Shown one piece after another: positions 1 through 7,699 of a stretch of DNA of 64,000 nucleotides. The notes under the pieces are model-generated. The model saw only the letters and a list, made by a program, of their open reading frames with translations, had not been told where the DNA came from and made no database searches. The stretch is taken from contig LJCX01000001.1 of NCBI GenBank assembly GCA_001298545.1, positions 1 to 64,000 of the forward strand, read 5' to 3'. A program made the position numbers and the translations under genes. The stretch comes from Actinobacteria bacterium OV320. GTDB lineage: Bacteria > Actinomycetota > Actinomycetes > Streptomycetales > Streptomycetaceae. The number at the start of each line of letters is the position of its first letter. Positions within the stretch are counted from its first letter, which is position 1.

Positions 1-1
1 G

Positions 2-97
2 CTCTCGCTTGCCCGCCGCAGGGTCGACGTTCTGTGGGCAATGCTGCGTGACAAAAGGCTCTTCACCTCCGCCCCACCCGTCACGCAGGCGGCTTGA
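2..97 (+). mobile_element. C-terminal tail of an IS110-family transposase
   Basis: Reading from base 2, an open frame ends at the TGA at 95-97 and gives a peptide with RRRVDVLWAMLRDKRLF near its end. That resembles the extreme C-terminus I know from actinobacterial IS110/IS116-type transposases, which often end in a VDVLWALLRD-like stretch before a short proline-rich tail. Only about 31 residues lie inside the window, so the catalytic DEDD and serine motifs cannot be checked. The coding frame stops just before the interrupted GH127 gene resumes, so the right end of the element should lie at roughly 98-112. Family call by short motif recognition only. Confidence 0.6.
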
Positions 98-111
98 CAC
101 GGTCATTGAGA

Positions 112-1649
112 TTCTCCTCGACGCGTACACCCTGGCCGGGAACGCACAGGCCCTCGCCATCGCCTCGAAGCTGGGCGACTGGGTGCACAGCAGGCTGGGC
201 CGGCTGCCGAAGGCGCAGCTGGAGCGCATGTGGTCGATCTACATCGCCGGTGAGTACGGCGGGATGAACGAGGTGATGGCGGATCTTCACGCCCTCACCG
301 GCCGGGCGGAGCACCTCGCCGCCGCCCGCTGCTTCGACAACACCGCGCTGCTGGACGCCTGCGCCGGCGACCGGGACATCCTGGAGGGCCGGCACGCGAA
401 CCAGCACATTCCCCAGTTCACCGGCTATGTGCGGCTGTTCGACCACACGGGGGACGAGAGGTACGCGGCCGCCGCCCGCAACTTCTGGCACATGGTGGCG
501 GGCCCCCGGACGTACAGCCTGGGCGGCACGGGCCAGGGCGAGATGTTCCGGGCCCGGAACGCCATCGCGGCCACCCTGGGCGACAACAACGCCGAGACCT
601 GCGCGACGTACAACATGCTCAAGCTGAGCAGGCAGTTGTTCTTCCACGAGCCGGACCCCGCCTACATGGACCACTACGAGCGGGGTCTGACCAACCACAT
701 CCTCGCCTCCCGCCGGGACGCCCCCGGCACGGACAGTCCCGAGGTCACCTACTTCGTCGGCATGGGGCCGGGGGTGGTGCGCGAGTACGACAACACCGGT
801 ACCTGCTGCGGCGGCACCGGTATGGAGAACCACACCAAGTACCAGGACTCGATCTACTTCCGCTCCGCCGACGGCAACGCGGTCTACGTCAACCTCTACC
901 TCGCCTCCACCCTGCGCCTTGCGGAGCGGGGGCTCGTCATCGAGCAGACGAGCACCTACCCGGCCGAGGGGGTGAGCACCCTGACGTTCCGTGAGGGCGG
1001 CGGCGCACTCGACCTGAAGCTGCGGGTGCCGTCCTGGGCGACGGCGGGCTTCACCGTCGCGGTCAACGGTGTCACGCAAGCGGCTCGGGCCGTGCCCGGC
1101 AGCTACCTCACCCTGAGCAGGAACTGGCGGCGCGGCGACCGGGTCACGGTCTCGGCCCCCTACCGCCTGCGCGTCGAGCGGGCGCCGGACGATCCCACCG
1201 TCCAGTCGCTGTTCCACGGGCCGGTCCTGCTGGTCGCGCGGAGCCGCGAAACGACACTCCGGCAGTTCTCCTTCTACCGTGACTTCACCCTCCGGGGCGA
1301 TCTGGCCGATTCGGTCCGGCCCGAGGGACGCCCGCAGCACTTCACCACGCACGGCCTGACCCTGGCCCCGTTCCACCTCGCCGACGACGCCGCCTACCAC
1401 GCCTACTTCAGGCGTACCGAGCCGGTCGTCGTATTCGGCACCACCGACTCGGGGGTGGCGAACCGCGCCCGCGGGGACGGCCTGACCTTCCTCGACGTCC
1501 TCTGGCAGCAGGCGCCGTTCGCGACCGCCGCCCGTTTCGTGGACGCGGTGCGTGCCCTGGCCGACGTCTGGCTGGCGGAGGGCCTCTTCGCACGGTCCGA
1601 GCGGGACCGTGTCGTCGCGGCCGCGGGCGCGGCGAACCTGCGCCGCTGA
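112..1649 (+). pseudogene. 5'-truncated GH127 (DUF1680) beta-L-arabinofuranosidase-like gene
   Basis: The protein from about base 112 begins in mid-domain (LLDAYTLAGNAQALAIASKL), where family members carry a further 200-250 residues including a signal peptide. An open frame runs back to base 9 from a TTG, but those first 35 or so residues belong to another reading frame of the transposase tail and do not look like GH127. The retained part carries the GH127 active-site signature: a GQGEMF glutamate near 540, E-x-C in AETCATYN near 595, and the adjacent cysteine pair in TCCGGTG near 803, matching the zinc-thiolate site of characterised GH127 arabinofuranosidases. The natural 3' end is intact. 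Most likely inactivated by the insertion, with its 5' part left of the window. Confidence 0.8.
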
Positions 1650-1670
1650 GGAAGGGGGCTGCCGCAGGCT

Positions 1671-1686
1671 GGTAACAGCTGTTACC
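1671..1686. promoter_or_regulatory. Perfect 16-bp palindromic operator of the toxin-antitoxin pair
   Basis: GGTAACAGCTGTTACC is a perfect inverted repeat ending 8 bp before the antitoxin ATG. A -10-like TACCGT (1683-1688) overlaps its right arm and would place the transcription start at the ATG itself, making the mRNA leaderless. A repressor bound here would cover the promoter, the usual arrangement for an autoregulating antitoxin. Confidence 0.7.
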
Positions 1687-1694
1687 GTCTGCGT

Positions 1695-1961
1695 ATGGCG
1701 AAGACACAGTTGGGTGCGCGCGTCGACGACGAGATCGCGGAGCTGGCCAAGGCCCGGGCCAAGGACCGTGGCCTGCCGCTCGGCGAGTACATCGCCGCCC
1801 TGGTCCGCGAGGACGCCGACGGGCTGCGGCAGCGCGGCCTGGACGCGGCACGGCGCTTCCTGGACGAGCACCAGAGCGTCTTCGACGAGGCAGACGAGGC
1901 CGACGAGGCCGACGAGGCAGAGGATGCCGACCGGCGCGTCGCGGGAGCGCACGCCGCCTGA
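1695..1961 (+). CDS. Ribbon-helix-helix-like antitoxin of a Fic/Doc-type TA pair
   Basis: An 88-residue protein. The first 45 residues (MAKTQLGARVDDEIAELAKA and following) look like a CopG/RHH-type DNA-binding domain with a beta strand then two helices; the rest is a helical, highly acidic tail. The tail contains a run of DEA triplets encoded by four near-identical 9-bp units (1884-1919). Its stop overlaps the next ATG by one base (TGATG), implying translational coupling to the toxin. A perfect palindrome immediately upstream suggests autoregulation. There is no room for a Shine-Dalgarno between operator and ATG, consistent with leaderless translation. Family call by recognition; DNA binding is inferred. 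Confidence 0.72.
   Translation: MAKTQLGARVDDEIAELAKARAKDRGLPLGEYIAALVREDADGLRQRGLDAARRFLDEHQSVFDEADEADEADEAEDADRRVAGAHAA
1884..1919 (+). repeat. Four 9-bp tandem units encoding the DEA repeat
   Basis: Units GACGAGGCA, GACGAGGCC, GACGAGGCC and GACGAGGCA follow each other within the antitoxin gene. Such an in-frame repeat can gain or lose units by slippage without breaking the gene, changing the acidic tail length. Confidence 0.85.
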
Positions 1962-2338
1962 TGGAACTCCACATCGACGTCCCCTGGATCCTCCAGGTCG
2001 CCGAGATCGCCGGCGCGGCCGACCCCACTCCCGAGGACTACGGGGTACCGGTGGCGGCGGTCGCCTGCCACCGTGCCGAACTGCTCGAGCAGCCCGTCTA
2101 CGACGGGCCCTACGCCCGCGCCGCCGCCCTGGTGCACGTCCTCGGCCGCTGCCGCTGGCTCGAGCGGTCCAACATGGCCGTCGCCGCGGCGACGGGCGTG
2201 ATGTACCTGGACGCCTCCGGGATCCCGGTCAAACCCACCCGCGAGGACGCGGTGGCCCTGCGTGATCTGCTGCGGGATCCGTCCTGCACCGCCGCAAGGA
2301 TCGCCGCGCTGCTGCGCGCCTGGCCGCGCGCCACCTGA
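1961..2338 (+). CDS. Fic-family toxin component, degenerate catalytic loop
   Basis: 125 residues. It resembles the small Streptomyces Fic/Doc-like proteins paired with an RHH antitoxin (start MELHIDVPWILQVAEIAG). In Doc the conserved loop is HPFxDGNKR followed by a hydrophobic helix. Here the equivalent stretch appears to be GRCRWLERSNMAVAAATGVMY, so histidine and the GNKR phosphate-binding residues are absent. It may therefore be an inactive Fic fold, use different chemistry, or act by binding. The gene is translationally coupled to the antitoxin and its last bases form part of a downstream tandem repeat. Toxicity is inferred from context. Confidence 0.65.
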   Translation: MELHIDVPWILQVAEIAGAADPTPEDYGVPVAAVACHRAELLEQPVYDGPYARAAALVHVLGRCRWLERSNMAVAAATGVMYLDASGIPVKPTREDAVALRDLLRDPSCTAARIAALLRAWPRAT

Positions 2339-2408
2339 ACCCCGCGCGCCACCTCGACCCCGTACGTCACCCGACCCCGCGTGCCACCTGAACCCCGCGT
2401 GACTTCAC
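2324..2408. repeat. Imperfect 17-18-bp tandem repeat after the toxin gene
   Basis: About five diverged copies of a CCCGCGYGCCACCTGAA unit start near 2324, 2341, 2359, 2376 and 2394. The first copy includes the stop codon of the toxin gene. No coding or hairpin role is evident. Confidence 0.65.
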
Positions 2409-2456
2409 GGCTGCGCGGCTTCACCGAACGTGCACACAGCTGCACACGCCTCCACG

Positions 2457-2472
2457 TGAACTTAAAAGTTCA
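2457..2472. promoter_or_regulatory. Operator-like inverted repeat before the flavin oxidoreductase
   Basis: TGAACTT and AAGTTCA form perfect 7-bp arms around AA, in an AT-rich island of otherwise GC-rich DNA. This type of palindrome is common at MarR-family operators in Streptomyces. It is followed by a possible -10 (TACGCT near 2478) and lies about 85 bp before the GTG of the next gene. No MarR gene is adjacent. Confidence 0.5.
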
Positions 2473-2556
2473 AGCGCTACGCTCGTCGGCAGTTCGAGTG
2501 GTCGAGGAAGCCCCCACGGCGCGGCCGCTCGCTTCCCCCATGCTCAGGAGACGCGC

Positions 2557-3663
2557 GTGCGCGACGGCGACATAGTGGTGATCGGCGGAGGCTACGCGGG
2601 CGTCCGGCTGGCGAAACGACTGGACACGACGCCCCGGGTCACCCTGGTGGACCGCAAAGAGGTGTTCTTCCACCGCATCGCCTCGCTCCGCGCCGGCGTG
2701 CGCCCGGAGTGGTCGGTCACCCCCTTCATCCCGTACGACCGGCTGCTGCGCGACGGCAGGATCGTCGTGGGCAAGGCGGTCCGCGTCGACACCGACGAAC
2801 GGCAGGTCGTCCTGGCGACGGGCGAACGGCTTCCCTACGACGTCGTCGTGATCGCCACCGGCGCCGACTACCCCGAACCGGCCCGCTTCACCGGCACCAC
2901 CACCGAGGAGACGATCAAGTCCTTCGCCGGCCACCAGCGCAAGATCGCCGCCGCCGAACACGTGCTCGTCGTCGGCGGTGGGCCCTCCGGCGTCGAGCTC
3001 AGCGCCGAGATACGCCTGGCCCGGCCGGACGCCCGGGTCACGCTCGCCCACGCGGGGGCGGCGCTGCTGAACTCCGCCGGCAGCCGGCGGGCCGGGCGCC
3101 GGGCACTGGCCTGGCTGGAGTCCCACGACGTGGAGGTGCGCCTCGACTCGTTCATGTCGCCCGGAAACGACTTCGGCACCTATCGCGACGCGCGCGGCAA
3201 CATCATCGACGCGGACCTCTCCTTCTGGGCCACGGGCACCACACCCAACACGCTCTGGCTGCGACTGGCCGGACACGGCGACTGGCTGAACGCGGCCGGG
3301 CACATCAAGGTCGACCGGAGGCTCAGGGTCGAGGGGCACCCGGACGTGTTCGCGGTCGGTGACGTGAACGACGCCACCGAACTCAAGATCACCCCCGTCG
3401 CGCTGGCCCAGGCCGATCTCGCCGCGCACAACATCCGTGTCCATCTGAGGAGTTCCGGCCGACACCGCAAGGAACCGCGCCTCTACCGGCCAGGCCGGCG
3501 CACCCCGCTCATCGTGCCCTTCGGCCCCGCGGACGGACTGACCGTGCTGCCCGTGCCGGGCGGCGAGAGCGCCGTACTGGGCGGTCGCGCCTCAGTGCCG
3601 GCGAAGGCGAAGACCCTCATGACGCCGTACATGAGGCGCCAACTCGGCTACAGCGCCGGCTGA
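2557..3663 (+). CDS. NAD(P)/FAD-dependent oxidoreductase (NDH-2 / FSP1-like)
   Basis: 368 residues with the two-dinucleotide-binding-domain flavoprotein layout: an N-terminal FAD loop GGGYAGV at residues 6-12, an ATG-type motif (VIATGADYP) near residue 106, a second Rossmann loop VVGGGPSGVELSAE near 138, and the flavin-closing FAVGDVND near 266. Size and order match pyridine nucleotide-disulphide oxidoreductases of the NDH-2/AIFM2 class that pass electrons from NAD(P)H to a quinone or small acceptor; no CxxC redox disulphide is visible. It starts with GTG after a 200-bp non-coding stretch carrying an operator-like palindrome. The electron acceptor is unknown. Confidence 0.85.
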   Translation: MRDGDIVVIGGGYAGVRLAKRLDTTPRVTLVDRKEVFFHRIASLRAGVRPEWSVTPFIPYDRLLRDGRIVVGKAVRVDTDERQVVLATGERLPYDVVVIATGADYPEPARFTGTTTEETIKSFAGHQRKIAAAEHVLVVGGGPSGVELSAEIRLARPDARVTLAHAGAALLNSAGSRRAGRRALAWLESHDVEVRLDSFMSPGNDFGTYRDARGNIIDADLSFWATGTTPNTLWLRLAGHGDWLNAAGHIKVDRRLRVEGHPDVFAVGDVNDATELKITPVALAQADLAAHNIRVHLRSSGRHRKEPRLYRPGRRTPLIVPFGPADGLTVLPVPGGESAVLGGRASVPAKAKTLMTPYMRRQLGYSAG

Positions 3664-3919
3664 ACCACCCGCCCGCCGGCGGGTGCTCGCGCGGCACATG
3701 GCGAACCCGCGCCGCGCCGCCGCGGCCGTCGGTCACCGTCTGCCATCGTGGACCACTCTTCAGAAAGCGCTTACCGGATCCGACTCGCCGCACGGAGCTG
3801 CGGAATGGCCGAAACGGAACGGCAGAGGACGGCAAGCGCTCTCAACTCCCCTGTCCGAAAAGAAAGTTCGCCTACGTTGGTGCCCTGATCAACTACGTAG
3901 CCGTGCAGGAGGCTTTGCC

Positions 3920-4741
3920 GTGTCGGACCCGACTTCCCAGACCACCACGACCGCCGGAACACCCGGCCGGATCGACACGTCCAAGCCGCACTCGGCCCGG
4001 TTCTGGAACTACTTCGTCGGCGGCAAGGACAACTACGAGGTCGACCGGGAGATCGGCGACCACATCAAGGAGATCTTCCCCGGCCTCGTCGACGTGGCGG
4101 TCGCCAGCCGGCACTTCCTGGGACGCGCGGTGCGGCACCTCGCCGAAGAGCAGGGCATCCGCCAGTTCCTGGACGTGGGCACCGGTCTGCCCACCGCCGA
4201 CAACACCCACCAGGTGGCACAGAGTGTGGCCCCGGACGCCAGGATCGTGTATGTCGACAACGACCCCGTGGTCCTGGCCCACGCGCACGCCCTGCTGACG
4301 AGCACACCGGAAGGCAGGACCGCCTATCTGGACGCGGACCTGTACGACCCGGAAGCCGTGCTGGAAGCCGCCGCGGGAACGCTGGACCTCTCCCGGCCGG
4401 TCGCCCTGATGATCCTCAACACGCTCGGCCACGTCGGCGACTACGCGCAGGCACGCGACCTGGTCCGGCGGCTCATGGCCGGTCTCCCCTCGGGCAGTCA
4501 TCTGGTGATCAGCGACAGCACGGCCACCAGCGAGGGCATGATCGCCGCGTCGGAGGCGTACAACGCGAGCGGCGCCGTGCCCTACCACGTCCGCGCCGTC
4601 GAGGAGATCGGCGGCTTCTTCGACGGGCTGGAGCTGGTGGAACCGGGGATCGTCCAGGTCACGAAGTGGCGCGCGAACCCCGATGATTCAGCCAACTTCA
4701 CCGCCGTCGACGCCTATTGCGGCGTGGGACGCAAGCCGTAA
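3920..4741 (+). CDS. SAM-dependent methyltransferase, DUF574 / Methyltransf_19 family
   Basis: 273 residues from the GTG at 3920, preceded by a good ribosome site (CAGGAGG, 3905-3911). The frame is open further upstream, but that extension has no family similarity. The sequence SKPHSARFWNYFVGGKDNYEVDRE near the N-terminus and FLDVGTGLPTADNTH (motif I of the SAM site) are hallmarks of this actinobacterial family. An acidic loop (YVDNDPVV) follows at the expected place for ribose binding. Members are abundant in Streptomyces and mostly uncharacterised, so the methyl acceptor is unknown. Confidence 0.88.
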   Translation: MSDPTSQTTTTAGTPGRIDTSKPHSARFWNYFVGGKDNYEVDREIGDHIKEIFPGLVDVAVASRHFLGRAVRHLAEEQGIRQFLDVGTGLPTADNTHQVAQSVAPDARIVYVDNDPVVLAHAHALLTSTPEGRTAYLDADLYDPEAVLEAAAGTLDLSRPVALMILNTLGHVGDYAQARDLVRRLMAGLPSGSHLVISDSTATSEGMIAASEAYNASGAVPYHVRAVEEIGGFFDGLELVEPGIVQVTKWRANPDDSANFTAVDAYCGVGRKP

Positions 4742-5125
4742 CCGCCCGGCCGGCCCTGGACGGCCCGGCGCCCGGCCGGCGGCCCTGGACGGCCCGGGTC
4801 ACCGAAGCGCCGAACACCCTGGCGTCCGCCGGTACCTGGCGGCCGCACGCTCACCGCCCCCTCAAGGGACGCGGGGTGAATCCGTACTGCGGTTCCGCCG
4901 CCGACATCGAACTCACCGGCGCCAGCAGAGTCGAACAGCACGGGGCGTGACCGCCGGTCCCCGGGCATCGCGGGAGCGGGTGCGGATCCTCGGCCACCCG
5001 TGCCCGCCGTCCCGGCCCGGGACCGGTGACCAGCGGTCCGACGTGCCGGGGTGCGGGGGCGGCGCGATCCTTGTGGTGGCGGACGCGGTCCGGCCGGAGT
5101 GTCGGAGCAGGCCGAAAGGATCACC
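4742..5125. other. Intergenic stretch with a duplicated GC-rich segment
   Basis: 384 bases without a convincing gene. Two copies of CGGCCCTGGACGGCCCGG-type sequence lie at about 4745-4768 and 4771-4797, right after the methyltransferase stop, and could fold into a terminator-like structure. A short frame ending at 4950 has no recognisable product. The last 20 bases hold the ribosome site of the GH15 gene (GAAAGGA). Confidence 0.5.
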
Positions 5126-6949
5126 ATGCGCCGCTATCCCCCCATCGCGGACCACGGGCTGGTCGGGAACCTCCAGACGGCCGCCCTCATCTCGTCCGAC
5201 GGAGTGGTCGACTGGTTCTGCGCCCCCCGGTTCGACTCGCCCAGCCTCTTCGCCGCGCTGCTGGACCACGAGCGGGGCGGTCACTTCGCCGTCACGGTCG
5301 ACGGGGCGGACGTCACCACCCGCCAGCTGTACCTGGCCGACACCGCCGTCCTGATCACCCGCTTCCTCAGCCCCGACGGGGTCGGCGAGGTCGTCGACTT
5401 CATGCCGGTCGAGCGTCCGGAGACCGCGACGGACCGGCACCGTCTGGTCCGGGTCATGCGGGTGACCCGCGGCCGGGTCCGCTTCGCGCTGGCCTGCCGC
5501 CCGCGCTTCGACTACGGCCGCGCCGTCCACCGCCTCGGCCTGCACCCGGGCGTCGCGCACTTCTCCGGGCCGGGCACGGACGCGTTCCTGCGGAGTGCGG
5601 GGCCGGTCACCCTGGAGCGGGACGGCGAGGACGTCCGGGGCGCCGCCGAGCTGGGCCAAGGTGAGCGGGCCGCCGTGGTCCTGACCGTGTGCGCGACGGG
5701 AGCCGAGCCGCCCGCCCCGCCGACCGTCGAGAGCCTGCGGGCGGACTTCGACGGGACCCGTGGCTTCTGGTACCGCTGGCTCAGCCGCAGCCGCTACCGG
5801 GGTCGCTGGCAGGACACGGTGAACCGGTCCGCGATCACCCTGAAGCTGCTCACCTACGCCCCCACCGGCGCCCCGGTCGCTGCGGCGACGGCCGGCCTGC
5901 CCGAGCAGCCGGGCGGCGAACGCAACTGGGACTACCGCTACACCTGGGTGCGCGACGCCTCGCTCTCGATGCAGGCGCTGCTCAGCCTGGGCTTCACCGA
6001 CGAGGCTCTCGCCTTCCGGCACTGGCTCGGGGAGCGCGTGCGCGACGGCCGCACGGTCACCGGTGAGCCCCTCCAGATCATGTACCGGATCGACGGCGAC
6101 CCCCACCTCGCCGAAGAGCGCCTCGACCACCTCGAGGGCTACCGGGGCTCGGCCCCCGTCCGCGTCGGCAACGGCGCCGCCGACCAGCTCCAGCTCGACA
6201 TCTACGGCGAGGCGGTGCACGCACTCACCCGCACCGACGACCTCACCCACGACGCGGGTTACGACGGGTGGCTGGGCCTCGCCGGGCTGCTGGACTGGCT
6301 CACGGAGAACTGGGACCGCCCCGACGAGGGCATCTGGGAGACCCGGGGCGGCCGTCAGGACTTCACCTACAGCCGCCTGATGTGCTGGACGGCCTTCGAC
6401 CGCGGCATCCGCCTCGCCAGGGACTTCGCCCGCCCCGCCAACCTGCCCGGCTGGATCGCCGCCCGTGACACCATCCTGCGCCAGGTGATGGAACGCGGCT
6501 GGAGCCCGCGGCGCGAGGCGTTCGTCCAGCACTACGGCAGCGAGGTCCTGGACGCCTCCCTCCTGCTGATGCCGGCTGTCGGCTTCATCACCGCGCGCGA
6601 CCCGCGCTGGCTCTCCACCCTCGACGCCATGGAGCGGGAACTCGTCTCCGACAGCCTCGTCTACCGCTACGACCCGGCCGCCTCGCCCGACGGACTGCGC
6701 GGCAGCGAGGGCACCTTCTCCCTGTGCAGCTTCCTCTATGTCGACGCCCTCGCCCGAGCCGGACGCGTCGACCAGGCCCGTTACGCCTTCGACAAGATGC
6801 TCACCTATGCCAACCATGTCGGCCTCTTCGCCGAGGAGATCGGTCCCACCGGCGAACAACTCGGCAACTTCCCGCAGGCGTTCACCCACCTCGCCCTGAT
6901 CGGTTCCGCCCTCGCCCTCGACGAGGAACTGGCGCGGGCGCGGCGCTGA
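5126..6949 (+). CDS. Glycoside hydrolase family 15 protein (glucoamylase/trehalase-like)
   Basis: 607 residues starting MRRYPPIADHGLVGNLQ after a GAAAGGA ribosome site. The N-terminal beta-sandwich (GDGxVDWFCxPRFDSPS-type segment) is followed by an (alpha/alpha)6 barrel. WDYRYTWVRDASLSMQALL and ADQLQLDIYGE are typical of bacterial GH15 enzymes, and the C-terminal EEIGPTGEQLGNFPQAF carries the second catalytic glutamate. There is no signal peptide, so it should act in the cytoplasm on trehalose or short alpha-glucans, as characterised for mycobacterial GH15 trehalases. Length is normal. It is transcribed alone. Confidence 0.9.
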   Translation: MRRYPPIADHGLVGNLQTAALISSDGVVDWFCAPRFDSPSLFAALLDHERGGHFAVTVDGADVTTRQLYLADTAVLITRFLSPDGVGEVVDFMPVERPETATDRHRLVRVMRVTRGRVRFALACRPRFDYGRAVHRLGLHPGVAHFSGPGTDAFLRSAGPVTLERDGEDVRGAAELGQGERAAVVLTVCATGAEPPAPPTVESLRADFDGTRGFWYRWLSRSRYRGRWQDTVNRSAITLKLLTYAPTGAPVAAATAGLPEQPGGERNWDYRYTWVRDASLSMQALLSLGFTDEALAFRHWLGERVRDGRTVTGEPLQIMYRIDGDPHLAEERLDHLEGYRGSAPVRVGNGAADQLQLDIYGEAVHALTRTDDLTHDAGYDGWLGLAGLLDWLTENWDRPDEGIWETRGGRQDFTYSRLMCWTAFDRGIRLARDFARPANLPGWIAARDTILRQVMERGWSPRREAFVQHYGSEVLDASLLLMPAVGFITARDPRWLSTLDAMERELVSDSLVYRYDPAASPDGLRGSEGTFSLCSFLYVDALARAGRVDQARYAFDKMLTYANHVGLFAEEIGPTGEQLGNFPQAFTHLALIGSALALDEELARARR

Positions 6950-6998
6950 GCCGGCGTCGCGGATGCGCTCCCCGGCGGGGGAGCGCACGGGCAGCCCG

Positions 6999-7320
6999 TC
7001 AGTCGGTTCCGGGTTGGACGATCTTGAAGAAGAGGCGGGCGCCGGCGCGTTGCGCGGACCGGCGCAGGCGCACCGGGAGCGGACGGGTAACCACCGGTGC
7101 GGGGGCGGCGGTGGCCACCCGGGGGAACAGCGACTCCGCGTCCGTGCGGTTGACGGCCGCTCGGGTGCCGGGGTCTACGCCGCTGTCGAGGCCGCCTGCG
7201 AAGTACTGGCCGGCGGGCGTCGGCGCGAAGGGCCAGTCGCTGCCGAACAGGACGTGTCCGGGGCGGGCGAAGGCGAGCAGCGTGGGCAGGGCGGCGGGGC
7301 TGGAGGACAGCGCGGTGTCG
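6999..7320 (-). pseudogene. C-terminal remnant of an amidohydrolase (PF04909 type)
   Basis: On the minus strand from 7320 a clean frame of about 106 residues ends with TGA at 6999-7001. It begins YDTALSSSPAALPTLLAFAR and contains HVLFGSDWPFAP, the metal-binding aspartate motif near the C-terminus of amidohydrolase-2 / 6-methylsalicylate-decarboxylase-like enzymes. Upstream in the same frame a stop occurs at once, and the DNA instead encodes the remnant of another gene. About two thirds of the protein, including the N-terminal metal-binding histidines, is missing. Confidence 0.7.
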
Positions 7321-7554
7321 TACTACGCCCGCACTCCTTCGGGCTTCGAGTGGGAGGTCGGCTGGAACCCGATCGTCGTCGACGAGAGCACCTGGCAGCC
7401 CGCCACCCACCAGGGCATCAGCGTCTGGGGCCACACCCCGGTCGGCCGGACCGTCGTCGACGCACTCGACCGGTTCCGCGCCGGCGCCCGCTCGCCGGCG
7501 CGCAGGGAGGAGACCGTCCCCGCTCTCAGCGGTGCGGGCATCCCCGACGAGTGA
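7318..7554 (+). pseudogene. C-terminal remnant of an extradiol ring-cleavage dioxygenase
   Basis: The plus-strand frame from 7318 reads SYYARTPSGFEWEVGWNP, then VVDESTWQP and GISVWGH, closely resembling the last quarter of 2,3-dihydroxybiphenyl-dioxygenase-type (vicinal oxygen chelate) enzymes, where YxRTPSGFxxExG includes the last iron ligand. The normal 200 or more residues before it are absent. Upstream DNA in this frame is the antisense of an amidohydrolase remnant, so the longer open frame here is accidental. The stop is at 7552-7554. Confidence 0.7.
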
Positions 7555-7699
7555 CCCGTACGGCCGGACACGCCCTCCCGGCCCGCTCCGGCGAGGGCGC
7601 GCGGGTCGTCGCCTGGAGTGATCATTACGGTAAGAGCGGCGCCCGGGTGCACGGCCTCCCGACGAGGCCTACGCGCCCGTACGGCGTAACGTCGTCCTT

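Noticed and set aside
81..1952. 623-codon minus-strand open frame over the GH127 gene
   Set aside because: It is the antisense of the GH127, antitoxin and spacer sequences; composition is low-complexity valine/arginine/glycine and no family is recognised. High GC makes such long shadows common here.
3765..3840. AAGCGCTT cores resembling LacI operators upstream of the methyltransferase
   Set aside because: They are short and not flanked by a clear promoter, and no LacI gene is in the window. Chance occurrence cannot be excluded.
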